From NCBI RefSeq assembly GCF_003234965.1, contig NZ_QKVK01000006.1:62001-126000 (forward strand): 64,000 nucleotides of DNA, in the 5' to 3' direction. This document shows positions 25,365 to 35,413 of this stretch, one piece after another (positions within the stretch are counted from its first letter, which is position 1; each line of letters opens with the position of its first letter). The DNA comes from Aestuariivirga litoralis. Its GTDB lineage: Bacteria; Pseudomonadota; Alphaproteobacteria; Rhizobiales; Aestuariivirgaceae. A program made the position numbers and the translations under genes. The notes under the pieces were generated by a model that saw only the letters and a program-made list of their open reading frames with translations, did no database searches and was not told the DNA's origin.

Positions 25365-28300
25365 ATGCGCATTGAACGCCGCTACACCAAGGCAGGGCAG
25401 GATGCTTACGCGGAACTCGATTTCCGCCGCGCCACCAGTGAAATCAAGAACCCGGATGGCTCGGTGGTTTTCCGCCTGGCGGACATCGACGTCCCCTCGT
25501 CCTGGAGCCAGGTGGCGACCGACATTCTGGCGCAGAAGTATTTCCGCAAGGCGGGCGTTCCGGCCGTGCTGAAGCGCGTCGAGGAAGAGACCGTCCCGTC
25601 CTGGCTGTGGCGCTCCGTGCCCGATGAAGAGGCGCTGGCCAAGCTGCCCGAGAAGGAGCGCTACACGGGTGAGCGGTCCTCCACCCAGGTGTTCAACCGT
25701 CTCGCCGGCACCTGGACCTACTGGGGCTGGAAGGGCAAATACTTCAACACCGAGGAGGACGCGCGCGCCTTCTATGACGAGATGTGCTTCATGCTCGCCA
25801 CCCAGAAGTGCGCCCCCAACTCGCCGCAGTGGTTCAACACCGGGCTCCATTGGGCCTATGGCATCGATGGCCCTGGCCAGGGCCACTATTACGTCGACCC
25901 TGACACCGGCCGCATGACCAAGTCCAAGTCGGCCTATGAGCATCCGCAGCCCCATGCCTGCTTCATCCAGTCGGTGGCCGACGACCTCGTCAACGAGGGC
26001 GGCATCATGGATCTCTGGGTGCGCGAGGCGCGCCTGTTCAAGTACGGTTCCGGCACGGGCTCCAACTTCTCGGAGCTGCGCGGCGAGAACGAGAAGCTGT
26101 CGGGCGGCGGCAAGTCGTCGGGCCTGATGAGCTTCCTCAAGATCGGCGACCGCGCGGCGGGCGCCATCAAGTCGGGCGGCACCACAAGGCGTGCGGCCAA
26201 GATGGTGATCGTCGACGTCGACCATCCGGACGTCGAGGAATTCGTGGACTGGAAGGTCCGCGAGGAACAGAAGGTGGCGGCCCTCGTCACCGGTTCCAAG
26301 ACCGTCAAGAAGCACCTCCAAGCCGTGATGAAGGCCTGCGTCAACTGCGAGGGCCCGGACGGCGACTGCTACGAGATCGAGAAGAACCCGGCGCTGAAGC
26401 GCGCGGTGAAGGACGCCCGCAAGGCGCTGGTCTCCGACAACTACATCAAGCGCGTCATCCAGTTCGCCAAGCAGGGCTACAAGGAGCTGGAGTTCGACAC
26501 CTATGACACCGACTGGGACGGCGAGGCCTATCGCACCGTCTCCGGCCAGAACTCCAACAATTCGGTGCGCGTCACCGACGAGTTCCTGCTCGCCGTCGAA
26601 CGCGACCTCGACTGGCAGCTCAAGTCGCGCCTCACCTCCAAGGTGACGAAGACCGTCAAGGCTTCGACGCTGTGGGACAAGATCGCCTATGCCGCCTGGG
26701 CCTCGGCCGACCCCGGCATCCAGTACCACACCACCATCAACGACTGGCACACCTGCCCGGCTTCCGGCCAGATCCGCGCGTCGAACCCGTGCTCGGAATA
26801 CATGTTCCTCGACGACACGGCCTGCAACCTCGCCTCGCTGAACCTGATCCAGTTCCGCGATCCGGTGACGGCCAAGTTCGACATCGCCTCCTTCGAGCAT
26901 GCCGTCCGGCTGTGGACCATGGTGCTCGAGATCTCGGTGATGATGGCGCAGTTCCCGTCGAAGGAGATCGCCAAGCTCTCCTACGAGTTCCGCACGCTGG
27001 GCCTGGGCTTCGCCAATATCGGCGGCCTCCTCATGACCGCCGGCATCCCCTATGACAGCCATGAGGGCCGCGCCATCTGCGCTGCCATCTCGGCCATCAT
27101 GACCGGCATCTCCTATGCCACCTCCGCCGAGATGGCGAAGGAGCTCGGCCCCTTCCAGGGCTTCGCCAAGAACCGCGAGCACATGCTGCGCGTCATGAAG
27201 AACCACCGCCGCGCCGCCTATGGCGCTGCGGTCGGCTACGAGGGCCTGCGCACCATTCCGGTGGCGCTCGACGAGACGGACCTGAAGGACAAGGACCTGG
27301 CCGTCGCGGCCCGCCGCGCCTGGGACCTCGCGGTCTCGCTGGGCGAGGAGCACGGCTATCGCAACGCCCAGGCCACCGTCATCGCGCCCACCGGCACGAT
27401 CGGCCTCGTCATGGACTGCGACACCACCGGCATCGAGCCGGACTTCGCGCTGGTGAAGTTCAAGAAGCTGGCGGGTGGCGGCTACTTCAAGATCATCAAC
27501 CAGGCGGTGCCGGAAGCGCTCCGCACGCTGGGCTATGGTGCCGACGAGATCGAGAAGATCATCGCCTATGCCGTGGGCCACGGCACGCTGGCCGATGCCC
27601 CCGGCATCAATCACAAGGCGCTGAAGTCCAAGGGCTTCGGCGACGAGCAGATCGCCAAGATCGAGGGCGGCCTGGCGTCTGCCTTCGACATCAAGTTCGT
27701 GTTCAACAAGTGGACGCTGGGCGAGGAATTCTGCCGCTCCGTGCTGGGCGTCTCCGACGAGCAGCTCAACGACTTCGGCTTCGACATGCTGGCGCACCTG
27801 GGCTTCTCGCGGGCCGATATCGACAAGGCCAACATCCATGTCTGCGGTGCGATGACGCTGGAAGGTGCCCCCGGTCTCAAGGACGAGCACCTGCCCGTCT
27901 TCGACTGCGCCAATGCCTGCGGCCGCCTCGGCAAGCGCTACCTCTCGGTCGAGAGCCACATCCGCATGATGGCGGCGAGCCAGCCCTTCATCTCGGGCGC
28001 CATCTCCAAGACCATCAACATGCCGAACGACGCGGCGGTCGAGGACTGCGCCAATGCCTACATGCTGTCCTGGAAGCTGGCGCTGAAGGCCAACGCGCTC
28101 TACCGCGACGGCTCCAAGCTGTCGCAGCCCCTCTCCGCCCAGCTCATCTCGGATGATGACGAGGATGCCGACGAGGTGGCCGAGGCGCTGATGACCAAGA
28201 CGGTCGCGGCCCGGGTCGAGACGGTGGTCGAGAAGATCGTGGAACGCGTGGTGGAGCGCGAGCGTTCGCGCCTCAAGCTCCCCAACCGCCGCAAGGGCTA

Positions 28301-29057
28301 TACCCAGAAGTCGGTGGTGGGCGGCCACAAGGTCTATCTCCGCACCGGCGAATATGACGACGGCAAGCTGGGCGAGATCTTCATCGACATGCACAAGGAA
28401 GGTGCTGCCCTCCGTGCCATGATGAACAATTTCGCCATCGCCGTGTCGGTCGGCCTCCAGTACGGCGTGCCGCTGGAGGAGTTCGTCGACGCCTTCACCT
28501 TCACCAAGTTCGAGCCCGCCGGCATGGTGCAGGGCAATGACTCGATCAAGAACGCCACGTCGATCCTCGACTACGTGTTCCGCGAGTTGGCCGTGTCCTA
28601 TCTCGGCCGCAGCGACCTCGCCCATGTCGAGCCCTCAGAGATGGGCTTCGACTCGCTGGGCAAGGGAGAAGGTTCGGGCGAAGCGCCGCGGGTTCCCGCA
28701 GCGCGCGTCCTGTCCTCCGGTTTCGTGCGGCGGCCCAACCTCGCCACCTCCAACGTGGTGGTGATGTCGTCATCGCAGCCGATGCCGGCAGCGGCCACCG
28801 CCGCGGCGGTGACGGCGCGGGCCGATGGTGCGCTGGCCCTCGTCGATACACCGGCACAGGTGACGACCACCCGCCAGGAACTGGCAGTGGCTGTCGAGAC
28901 CACCACTGCGGTGATCTCGGCCAATGACCGCCGCGCCGAGGCGCGCATGAAGGGCTATGAAGGCGAGAGCTGCTCCGAATGCGGCAACTTCACCATGGTG
29001 CGGAACGGCACCTGCCTGAAGTGCGACACCTGCGGCTCGACGAGCGGCTGCTCGTAA
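25365..29057 (+). CDS. nrdJ: Adenosylcobalamin-dependent (class II) ribonucleoside-diphosphate reductase
   Basis: A 1230-residue enzyme that makes deoxyribonucleotides using a B12-derived thiyl radical, independent of oxygen. Signature segments include [26 protein letters not shown], the active-site region [20 protein letters not shown] and [17 protein letters not shown]. The long form has an extended C-terminus with Ala/Thr-rich linker, ending in a cysteine cluster (SCSECG...CLKCDTCGS) that looks like a zinc ribbon or redox shuttle. The ATG at 25365 is the start; an in-frame TTG three codons earlier is unlikely. The neighbouring genes give no class I reductase. Control by NrdR is likely from the paired boxes upstream. 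Confidence 0.96.
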   Translation: MRIERRYTKAGQDAYAELDFRRATSEIKNPDGSVVFRLADIDVPSSWSQVATDILAQKYFRKAGVPAVLKRVEEETVPSWLWRSVPDEEALAKLPEKERYTGERSSTQVFNRLAGTWTYWGWKGKYFNTEEDARAFYDEMCFMLATQKCAPNSPQWFNTGLHWAYGIDGPGQGHYYVDPDTGRMTKSKSAYEHPQPHACFIQSVADDLVNEGGIMDLWVREARLFKYGSGTGSNFSELRGENEKLSGGGKSSGLMSFLKIGDRAAGAIKSGGTTRRAAKMVIVDVDHPDVEEFVDWKVREEQKVAALVTGSKTVKKHLQAVMKACVNCEGPDGDCYEIEKNPALKRAVKDARKALVSDNYIKRVIQFAKQGYKELEFDTYDTDWDGEAYRTVSGQNSNNSVRVTDEFLLAVERDLDWQLKSRLTSKVTKTVKASTLWDKIAYAAWASADPGIQYHTTINDWHTCPASGQIRASNPCSEYMFLDDTACNLASLNLIQFRDPVTAKFDIASFEHAVRLWTMVLEISVMMAQFPSKEIAKLSYEFRTLGLGFANIGGLLMTAGIPYDSHEGRAICAAISAIMTGISYATSAEMAKELGPFQGFAKNREHMLRVMKNHRRAAYGAAVGYEGLRTIPVALDETDLKDKDLAVAARRAWDLAVSLGEEHGYRNAQATVIAPTGTIGLVMDCDTTGIEPDFALVKFKKLAGGGYFKIINQAVPEALRTLGYGADEIEKIIAYAVGHGTLADAPGINHKALKSKGFGDEQIAKIEGGLASAFDIKFVFNKWTLGEEFCRSVLGVSDEQLNDFGFDMLAHLGFSRADIDKANIHVCGAMTLEGAPGLKDEHLPVFDCANACGRLGKRYLSVESHIRMMAASQPFISGAISKTINMPNDAAVEDCANAYMLSWKLALKANALYRDGSKLSQPLSAQLISDDDEDADEVAEALMTKTVAARVETVVEKIVERVVERERSRLKLPNRRKGYTQKSVVGGHKVYLRTGEYDDGKLGEIFIDMHKEGAALRAMMNNFAIAVSVGLQYGVPLEEFVDAFTFTKFEPAGMVQGNDSIKNATSILDYVFRELAVSYLGRSDLAHVEPSEMGFDSLGKGEGSGEAPRVPAARVLSSGFVRRPNLATSNVVVMSSSQPMPAAATAAAVTARADGALALVDTPAQVTTTRQELAVAVETTTAVISANDRRAEARMKGYEGESCSECGNFTMVRNGTCLKCDTCGSTSGCS

Positions 29058-29083
29058 CCTCAAGCAGAACATCTGAGACGTCG

Positions 29084-29110
29084 GAGAGGCCGGACATGTT
29101 CCGGCCTCTC
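29084..29110 (+). terminator. Terminator of nrdJ
   Basis: A perfect 11-bp stem (GAGAGGCCGGA at 29084-29094, TCCGGCCTCTC at 29100-29110) with loop CATGT lies 27 bases after the nrdJ stop, followed by TGCTTTC. Confidence 0.8.
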
Positions 29111-29612
29111 TGCTTTCGTGCTCCAGGATGGGTGCTGGAGAGGCACGCCCCACTGCGAGTGATGCCTCATCCGCGCATCGACGAGGGGTACTCACGGGCC
29201 ATCTGAAGGGCTTCGCATGGGCTTCGAGGAGGCCCTTGCCGAAAATTTATCCACACTTTCTTCGGCGCGATCACCGCCTGTCTTGACACGAGGCAACGCC
29301 TGAAGGAGGTGCGGAAAGCGGGGTTCGTCCGTAGGCTGACGAGTGCCGGAAAGCCTTGTTTTATTGGGTTTTCGCGATGAATTGCGGTTTTTGTCCGTGT
29401 ACGCACGGTTTCGCGGTTTTTCCGAGCGTTTACCGATTGTTAGAGAGAATACGTGAGCATACAAGATGTTGTTCGGCATATTGCCGAATCACACAAGCGG
29501 GTGCAGAAAACACGACGATGACTGGTCAAGTTCGGATCTTACATGCCAGCTTGCCCGTCTATGTGAGGCTTACCTGCGTTGTGGGGCACTAACAACTCTA
29601 GGAGAGACAGCA
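29111..29612. other. About 500-base AT-richer intergenic region
   Basis: No gene can be supported; open frames of 60-95 codons occur but lack ribosome sites and coding character. The region is clearly richer in A/T than its neighbours from about 29340. It contains a single DnaA-box-like TTATCCACA (29247-29255), a small hairpin CCGTG-TACG-CACGG followed by T-rich sequence (29395-29421), and a perfect palindrome at 29472-29488. It must hold the promoter of the H1-like gene and could hide a small RNA. Confidence 0.45.
29472..29488. promoter_or_regulatory. Operator-like palindrome upstream of the H1-like gene
   Basis: TTCGGCA-TAT-TGCCGAA is a perfect 7-bp inverted repeat with a 3-base centre, 125 bases upstream of the H1-like ATG. 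The odd-centred dyad looks like a protein-binding site more than a terminator, since no T-run follows. Confidence 0.35.
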
Positions 29613-29741
29613 ATGGCTGCGAAGAAAGCTGCGAAGAAGCCTGCCAAGAAGGCCGCCAAGAAGGCCGCCAAGAAGCCGGCTGCCAAGAAGGCCGCTAAGA
29701 AGCCGGCCAAGAAGGCCGCCAAGAAGGCCGCGAAGAAGTAA
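29613..29741 (+). CDS. Histone H1-like Lys/Ala/Pro repeat protein (42 residues)
   Basis: The product is made only of Met, Ala, Lys and Pro: after MAAKKAAKKP it repeats AKKAAKKAAKKP-type units to the end. Such sequences match the C-terminal tails of bacterial H1-like proteins (Hc1, AlgP, HU-extension type) that bind and compact DNA. A GGAGAG ribosome site eight bases before ATG 29613 and a strong terminator after the stop mark it as its own transcription unit. With almost half its residues lysine it must bind nucleic acid or other polyanions; the cellular role is unknown. It is easily missed by length filters. Confidence 0.75.
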   Translation: MAAKKAAKKPAKKAAKKAAKKPAAKKAAKKPAKKAAKKAAKK

Positions 29742-29762
29742 TCTTCCGAGACTTCAGGACTG

Positions 29763-29800
29763 GACCCCGGACAGCGCGAGCTTCCGGGGTCAGTTCTTTT
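29763..29800 (+). terminator. Terminator of the H1-like gene
   Basis: Stem GACCCCGGA / TCCGGGGTC (29763-29771 and 29783-29791) with an 11-base loop, followed by AGTTCTTTT. Confidence 0.85.
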
Positions 29801-29815
29801 CGGGGCCTGCGCCCC

Positions 29816-29848
29816 AAACGAAAAGGGCCGCAGCTTGCTGCGGCCCTT
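29816..29848 (-). terminator. Terminator of the L,D-transpeptidase gene
   Basis: A perfect 12-bp stem (AAGGGCCGCAGC, 29823-29834, with 29837-29848) ends on the minus strand in TTTTCGTTT. It faces the H1-like terminator across a short convergent gap, so this gap uses two separate terminators and lacks the two-hairpin repeat. Confidence 0.9.
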
Positions 29849-29867
29849 CGTGCGTCCGGCACAAGGC

Positions 29868-30761
29868 TTACTGGTAGACGTAGACCCTGGCGCCGATCTT
29901 GACCTTGTCATAGAGCTCGATCACGTCGGCATTCATCATGCGGATGCAGCCCGAGGAGGCAGCCGTGCCGATCGAGCCCGGCGAATTGGTGCCGTGGATG
30001 CGGTAGAGCTTGCCGCCGATGTACATGGCGCGCGCACCGAGCGGATTTTCAGGGCCGCCGGCCATCTCGGCAGGCAGCATGTGGCCCTTGGCCGCCTCGC
30101 GCTTGATCATCTCCGCCGGCGGGCGCCAGGTGGGCCATTCCGCCTTGTTGACGATCGTCGAGGTGCCCGACCACTGGAAGCCCTCGCGGCCGACACCGAC
30201 GCTGTAGCGCCGCGCCTCGCCCGGACCGGTGACGAAATAGAGCGCCCGTTCCGGCGTCGACACGATGATCGAGCCCACGGCGTACTTCGACGCCGGTGCC
30301 CAGTCGATGTCCTCACCCGTCGTCTCGTCCATCGAAGCCAGGGTGCTGGCCGATGACGCCCGCGTCGAGGCCCGCTGCACGCCGGCCCGCGGCCGGCCCT
30401 GGTTCTGGAACAGGCATTCGAGGAAGCCCTCGCAGGCCCAGCCGGGCTGCTGCGCCTTGCGGGCGGCGGCCTGCTTCTTCTTGTCCGCCAGCTTCTTCTG
30501 GTCCGCCAGCTTCCTGGCCTGCTGTGCCTTCCTCGCATCGGCGGCCTTCTTGGAGTCGGCCTTCCGGCGGGCCTCGGCGGCCTTCTTCGCATCCGCGGCC
30601 TTCTTGGCGGCTGCCTGCTTGCGCGCTTCCGCCTCCGCCTGCTGCTTCTTCTTGAGCAGGATCTGCTGCTCCGCCGTCGGCGATGTCGCCGCCACGGCGT
30701 GGGCACCGAGCCCCGCCGCCGGCAGCACCGCCAGCATGAGAGCCACCAGAATGTTGCGCAT
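29868..30761 (-). CDS. L,D-transpeptidase (YkuD family) with Lys/Ala coiled coil
   Basis: A 297-residue exported enzyme. A signal peptide (to about residue 25) is followed by a highly charged Lys/Ala/Gln helical region (about 32-105, repeated KKAADAKKAAEARRKAD-like units) that should form a coiled coil or contact the cell wall. The YkuD domain fills the last 150 residues, with catalytic HGTN and SSGCIRM (nucleophile Cys). It forms 3-3 peptidoglycan crosslinks or attaches proteins to the wall. Start at ATG 30761, where the signal peptide begins. A second YkuD gene is at 35414-36049. Confidence 0.92.
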   Translation of the reverse strand: MRNILVALMLAVLPAAGLGAHAVAATSPTAEQQILLKKKQQAEAEARKQAAAKKAADAKKAAEARRKADSKKAADARKAQQARKLADQKKLADKKKQAAARKAQQPGWACEGFLECLFQNQGRPRAGVQRASTRASSASTLASMDETTGEDIDWAPASKYAVGSIIVSTPERALYFVTGPGEARRYSVGVGREGFQWSGTSTIVNKAEWPTWRPPAEMIKREAAKGHMLPAEMAGGPENPLGARAMYIGGKLYRIHGTNSPGSIGTAASSGCIRMMNADVIELYDKVKIGARVYVYQ

Positions 30762-30898
30762 CACGTCTTCCCCACTGAATTGGGGCTGTTTAACAAGGGT
30801 CACGGTCACGGCGCAAGCCTGCCATAATCTCGTGACGTTCATGAGGTGTTCACCTATTCTCGGTCAATACCGCCACACGCCAATGCCCAGGAGACTCC

Positions 30899-32104
30899 AT
30901 GAAACTGTTCCATAAAATCCTTGCCGTCGCCTGCCTGTCATCCGTGGCGGTGATCCCGGGTCTGGCCCATGCGGAAGATGTGCCGCCGGCGATCCAGGCC
31001 TTCCTCGACAACCTGCAGCGCCAGACCTCTGCCAAGCCCAGCTATGAAAGCCTGAAGGTCGACGGCGCCAATGCCACCATCACCAACCTCACGCTCACCA
31101 AGGACGCCAAGGGCGATGATCCGGCGCTCAGCGTCAAGACGGCGGAGGTCGGCTTCACCGGCATCGCAGACCAGGGCAATGCGCTGTGGCAGGTCGGCAA
31201 GGCCACCTTCACCAACACGTCGGTGGAGATCAAGGGCAAGGACGCCGCGCTCACCGCCAGCATCCCCAATGCCTCCGCCGAGGGCTGGTACATCCGCGCC
31301 ACGCCGGCCTCGCCGACACCCAAGGACGAGCTGCTCGCCACCCTCACCTTCGCCAACAAGATGAGCAGCGGGCCGATCACCATCAACGCCTCCGGCCAGA
31401 CCCTGAAGATCGACAGCATCGACACCAGCTGGTCGGGCGATCCGGCGACCGGGCTCGGCAAGTTCTCGCTCAAGGTCAGCAACCTCGCGGTGCCGGAGAC
31501 CACGCTGGCCTTCTTCGACACCGCCAACATGTGGAAGCAGATGGGCTACAGCGGCCTCAACTTCGACATCACCACCGATGGCGACCTGACGCAGAGCGGC
31601 GACAACCTGGCCTACAGCTTCAACCTGACGCTGGGCGCTCGCGACGTGGGCGCCCTCAGCCTGAAGGCCGCCGTCAACAACCTGCCCGTCTCGGCCTATG
31701 CCCAGATGCTGAAGGACCAGATGGCCGGCAAGGGCATCGATTTCGCCGCCATGGCGCCGCAGCTGCAGGGCGTCGAGGTGCAGGGCGGCTCGATCCGCTT
31801 CGACGATGCATCGATCACCGCGAAGATGCTGCCGCTGGTGGCCGCGATGCAGGGCATGGACCCCAAGGTGCTGCTGGCCTCCATCCCGCCCACCGTTCAG
31901 CTTGCCTTCGTTCAGTTCCAGAACGAGGCGCTGACCAAGCAGGCGGTGGATGCGGTGACCAAGTTCCTCGCCGACCCGAAGAGCCTGATGCTGAGCGTCA
32001 AGCCTGCCACGCCGATCAAGGTGTCGGAGATCATGGCGCTCGATCCGGCAAAGCCGAGCGATGCCGTGACCCGGCTGGGCGTGACGGTGACAGCCAACGA
32101 ATAG
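30899..32104 (+). CDS. Secreted protein of unknown function (401 residues)
   Basis: An N-terminal signal peptide (MKLFHKILAVACLSSVAVIPGLAHA) precedes a beta-rich sequence with repeated patterns such as KVDGANATITNLTLTKDA and KIDSIDTSWSGDPATGLGKFSL. The alternating small and hydrophobic residues suggest a long beta-sheet or AsmA/DUF945-like lipid-binding fold, but I cannot assign a family. There are no cysteines in the mature part that I can see apart from the signal. It is divergent from the first L,D-transpeptidase gene (137-base gap), and two copies of the intergenic repeat follow it. Confidence 0.8.
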   Translation: MKLFHKILAVACLSSVAVIPGLAHAEDVPPAIQAFLDNLQRQTSAKPSYESLKVDGANATITNLTLTKDAKGDDPALSVKTAEVGFTGIADQGNALWQVGKATFTNTSVEIKGKDAALTASIPNASAEGWYIRATPASPTPKDELLATLTFANKMSSGPITINASGQTLKIDSIDTSWSGDPATGLGKFSLKVSNLAVPETTLAFFDTANMWKQMGYSGLNFDITTDGDLTQSGDNLAYSFNLTLGARDVGALSLKAAVNNLPVSAYAQMLKDQMAGKGIDFAAMAPQLQGVEVQGGSIRFDDASITAKMLPLVAAMQGMDPKVLLASIPPTVQLAFVQFQNEALTKQAVDAVTKFLADPKSLMLSVKPATPIKVSEIMALDPAKPSDAVTRLGVTVTANE

Positions 32105-32125
32105 GGCGCACTCACTGCAAAGCTC

Positions 32126-32203
32126 CATCATGCCCGGGCTCGTCCCCCGGGCACCCTTTGGCTGGTGCCAAAAGGGTCGCCGGGACAAGCCCGGCGATGA
32201 TGA
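32126..32203. repeat. Two-hairpin intergenic repeat, copy B
   Basis: Left module CATCATGCCCGGGCTCGTCC with an extra CC in the right arm (CCCCCGGGCAC), right module GTCGCCGGGACAAGCCCGGCGATGATG. It lies 21 bases after the 401-residue protein gene, in a convergent gap with aspS. The right module resembles those of copies D and F. Confidence 0.85.
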
Positions 32204-32244
32204 GTACTACCTTGAGGATGAGCCCGGCGACACCACCCCCCGTT

Positions 32245-32320
32245 CATCATGGCCGGGCTCGTCCCGGCCATCTTTTTTGGGCGACAAAGAAAGATGCCCG
32301 GGACGAGCCCGGGCATGATG
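32245..32320. repeat. Two-hairpin intergenic repeat, copy C
   Basis: Left module ATGGCCGGG-CTCGT-CCCGGCCAT then six T bases; right module ATGCCCGGG-ACGAG-CCCGGGCAT, both perfect 9-bp stems. On the minus strand the right module is followed by CTTTCTTT, so it could terminate aspS, which ends at 32354. Copies B and C are in tandem, 41 bases apart. Confidence 0.88.
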
Positions 32321-32353
32321 CGCTGCGTGGATCGCGTGTCGCCGGAGCGCCTG

Positions 32354-34132
32354 TCACGCCTCCGGCAGGTTGAGCCGGATGTGCAGTTCGCGCAGCTGCT
32401 TGGGTGTCACTTCGGACGGTGCGCCCATCAGCAGGTCTTCGGCCTGCTGGTTCATCGGGAACAGCACCACCTCGCGGATGTTCGGCTCGTTGCACAGCAG
32501 CATGACGATGCGGTCGACACCCGGCGCGATGCCGCCATGCGGCGGTGCGCCATACTGGAAGGCACGGTACATGCCGCCGAACTTCTCGAGCAGCACGCTC
32601 TCGGGGTAGCCGGCGATCTCGAAGGCCTTCTTCATCACCTCGGGGCGATGGTTGCGGATGGCACCCGAGGAGAGCTCCACGCCGTTGCAGACGATGTCGT
32701 ACTGGTAGGCCAGGATGTCGAGCGGGTCCTTGGTCTCCAGCGCCTCGAGGCCGCCCTGCGGCATTGAGAAGGGATTGTGCGAGAAGTCGACCTTCTTCTC
32801 CTCCTCATTCCACTCATACATCGGGAAGTCGACGATCCAGCAGAACTCGAAGCGATCCTTGGCGGTGAGGTTCAGCTCCTCGCCAACCTTGTTCCGGGCG
32901 TCGCCCGCGAACTTGTAGAACTTCTCCGGACGCCCTGCGACGAAGAAGCAGGCGTCGCCCACGCCCAGGCCCAGCTGGGTGCGGATCGCCTCGGTGCGTT
33001 CCGGCCCGATGTTCTTGGCGATGGGGCCGGCACCGCCCTCCTCGCCCTCGCGCCAGAAGACATAGCCCAGGCCCGGCTGGCCCTGCTGCTGGGCGTAGGA
33101 GTTCATGCGGTCGCAGAAGGCGCGCGAGCCGCCCTTCGGCGCGGGGATGGCCCAGACCTCGACCTTGGGGTCCGCCGCGATCATGCCGGCGAAGACCTTG
33201 AAGCCCGAGTCCCTGAAGTGCTCGGTGACGGCCTGCATCTTGATCGGGTTCCTGAGGTCCGGCTTGTCTGAGCCGTACCAGCGGATCGAGTCACGATAGG
33301 CGATGTGCGGGAACTTCTGGGTGACGGGAAGGCCGCCGCCGAATTCCTCGAACACGCCGCGCAGCACGGGCTCCACCGCGTTGAACACGTCGTCCTGGGT
33401 GACGAAGCTCATCTCGATGTCGAGCTGGTAGAACTCGCCGGGCGAGCGGTCGGCGCGGGCATCCTCGTCGCGGAAGCAGGCGGCGATCTGGAAATAGCGG
33501 TCGAAGCCCGACATCATGATCAGCTGCTTGAACTGCTGCGGCGCCTGCGGCAGCGCATAGAACTTGCCGGGATGGATGCGCGACGGCACGAGGAAGTCGC
33601 GCGCACCCTCGGGCGAGGACGCAGTGAGGATCGGCGTCTGGAACTCGAAGAAGCCCTGGTCCACCATGCGGCGGCGCAGCGAATTGATGATCTGGCCGCG
33701 CTTCATGATGTTCTTGTGGATGCGCTCGCGGCGCAGGTCGAGGAAGCGGTACTTGAGCCGGATATCCTCCGGATACTCGGTGTCACCGAAGACCGGGAGC
33801 GGCAGCTCGGCCGCCTGGGCCAGCACCTCGATCGAGGTGGCGAAAACCTCGATCAGGCCCGTGGGAAGCTCGGCGTTCTCGGTGCCGGGGGGACGGGGGC
33901 GCACCTTGCCGTCGACGCGGATCACCCACTCCGAACGCAGCTTCTCGGCGGTCTTGAAGGCAGGCGAATCCGGGTCCGCCACCACCTGGGTCATGCCGTA
34001 GTGGTCGCGCAGGTCGATGAACAGCACGCCGCCATGGTCACGGACGCGGTGAACCCAGCCGGAAATACGGATTTCCTGCCCGGCGTTCTCGGGGCGGAGC
34101 TGGCCACAGGTGTGGCTGCGGTAGGCGTGCAT
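32354..34132 (-). CDS. aspS: Aspartyl-tRNA synthetase
   Basis: A 592-residue class IIb synthetase that charges tRNA-Asp (and possibly tRNA-Asn if non-discriminating). The N-terminal OB-fold anticodon-binding domain includes [19 protein letters not shown], seen in the parts [11 protein letters not shown] and FIDLRD. The catalytic domain has motif 2 [16 protein letters not shown] and motif 3 [14 protein letters not shown]. The bacterial GAD insertion lies between them. Start at ATG 34132 ([12 protein letters not shown]), the typical bacterial start. Confidence 0.97.
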   Translation of the reverse strand: MHAYRSHTCGQLRPENAGQEIRISGWVHRVRDHGGVLFIDLRDHYGMTQVVADPDSPAFKTAEKLRSEWVIRVDGKVRPRPPGTENAELPTGLIEVFATSIEVLAQAAELPLPVFGDTEYPEDIRLKYRFLDLRRERIHKNIMKRGQIINSLRRRMVDQGFFEFQTPILTASSPEGARDFLVPSRIHPGKFYALPQAPQQFKQLIMMSGFDRYFQIAACFRDEDARADRSPGEFYQLDIEMSFVTQDDVFNAVEPVLRGVFEEFGGGLPVTQKFPHIAYRDSIRWYGSDKPDLRNPIKMQAVTEHFRDSGFKVFAGMIAADPKVEVWAIPAPKGGSRAFCDRMNSYAQQQGQPGLGYVFWREGEEGGAGPIAKNIGPERTEAIRTQLGLGVGDACFFVAGRPEKFYKFAGDARNKVGEELNLTAKDRFEFCWIVDFPMYEWNEEEKKVDFSHNPFSMPQGGLEALETKDPLDILAYQYDIVCNGVELSSGAIRNHRPEVMKKAFEIAGYPESVLLEKFGGMYRAFQYGAPPHGGIAPGVDRIVMLLCNEPNIREVVLFPMNQQAEDLLMGAPSEVTPKQLRELHIRLNLPEA

Positions 34133-34269
34133 TGAGTCCTCACAAATCAGGCTATTTGGAGCGCTAGAGCGCATGGAGGGGGCGGTTTGTCAAGGAATGG
34201 CTGCCCCACAATTCGCCGCAAAGCCGCCGTTGTTGCAACATCGCAAGGCTTTAGGCGTTTCCCCCTGAG

Positions 34270-35406
34270 ATGAAACGGCTTTTCGCAACCGCCCTGGCGG
34301 TTCTGACCCTCACCCTGCCCGCCCGGTCCGCCGACCGGGAGATGACGCGGACGGACCTGCGCCGCCTCGCGGCCCGGATCGTGCCTGCCGGGAAGGACGC
34401 GCCCGGCTGGGCGGCGGACATCGCCGCGGCGCTGGAGTTGAACGGCATCCGGCGCAGCCGCAGCAATGTGTGCAGCGTGATGGCGGTGATCGGGCAGGAA
34501 TCGACCTTCACCGCCAATCCGCAGGTGGAGGGCCTTGGTCGGATGGCGGAGCAGCAGATCGAGGCGAAGCTCGCCGCCCTGCCCGTCCTGCCGGGTGCCG
34601 CGGCCGCCGGCGTCGAACTCTTCCTCGCCACAAGGCCATCGCCGGAGAAGAGCTACCTCGCGATGATCCGCACGGCCAAGACCGAGCGTGACCTCGACCT
34701 CGTCTACCGCAACCTCACCTTCTTCCTGTTCCGCCAGTATGCCTCGACGCGGTTGCTCAACGCCGCTGCGGTGGCCCGGCGCATCGACGCGGCAAACCCG
34801 GTTTCGACGCTGGGCTCGATGCAGGTTTCCGCCGCCTTCGCCATTGCGGAGGTTGAGAAGGAGAAGAACCGCCGCCTCGGGCTCGGCGCCATCTGGAAAC
34901 TCAGGGACGAGCTTTACACCCGCAGGGGCGGCGTGGCCTATGGCACGCGCATGCTGCTCGGTTACCGGGCAGACTATCCTTCGCGGCTGTTCGTCTTCGC
35001 CGACTACAATGCCGGCCGCTATGCCAGCCGCAATGCCGCCTTCCAGCACATGGCCGCCACACTTTCAAAGGTTGACCTCGCACTGGATGGCGACCTCATG
35101 CTCTATGAGGGCGGCGAACCCAGGCCGGAGGCCAGCGCCACGGAGAAGGCGCTGCGCCGCCTGAAGCTGATGGACGATGAGACACTCCGCGCCGACCTGC
35201 TGCGCGAGAAGGCCTACGCCTTCCGCGATACCGAGACCTACCGGCGCGTGGCCGAGGCCTATCGGCAGAAGACCGGCAAGCCGCCGCCCTATGCCATGCT
35301 GCCGCAGATCCGGTTGAAGAGCCCGAAGATCCGCAACCACATGTCGACGGAGATATTCGCCCGTGCCGTCATGCGACGACACGAGCGGTGCATGACGCCA
35401 GAGTGA
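34270..35406 (+). CDS. DUF1615 family exported protein, lysozyme-like
   Basis: A 378-residue protein with a signal peptide (MKRLFATALAVLTLTLPARS). The DUF1615 region carries VCSVMAVIGQESTFTANPQV, whose Glu followed by a Phe-Asn-Pro segment is reminiscent of lytic transglycosylase catalytic loops, and FVFADYNAGRYASRNAAFQ, which resembles the YNxG motif of soluble lytic transglycosylases. A murein-cleaving role is plausible but unproven for this family. It lies beside an L,D-transpeptidase gene (convergent, 7-base gap) and divergent from aspS. Confidence 0.85.
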   Translation: MKRLFATALAVLTLTLPARSADREMTRTDLRRLAARIVPAGKDAPGWAADIAAALELNGIRRSRSNVCSVMAVIGQESTFTANPQVEGLGRMAEQQIEAKLAALPVLPGAAAAGVELFLATRPSPEKSYLAMIRTAKTERDLDLVYRNLTFFLFRQYASTRLLNAAAVARRIDAANPVSTLGSMQVSAAFAIAEVEKEKNRRLGLGAIWKLRDELYTRRGGVAYGTRMLLGYRADYPSRLFVFADYNAGRYASRNAAFQHMAATLSKVDLALDGDLMLYEGGEPRPEASATEKALRRLKLMDDETLRADLLREKAYAFRDTETYRRVAEAYRQKTGKPPPYAMLPQIRLKSPKIRNHMSTEIFARAVMRRHERCMTPE

Positions 35407-35413
35407 CGACGGC

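Noticed and set aside
25164-28625. 1153-codon open frame opposite nrdJ
   Set aside because: Same reason: a shadow of a conserved high-GC gene, with no recognisable domain.
29247-29255. DnaA box as a replication origin
   Set aside because: TTATCCACA occurs once, without a cluster of boxes, an AT-rich unwinding element beside it, or origin-linked genes.
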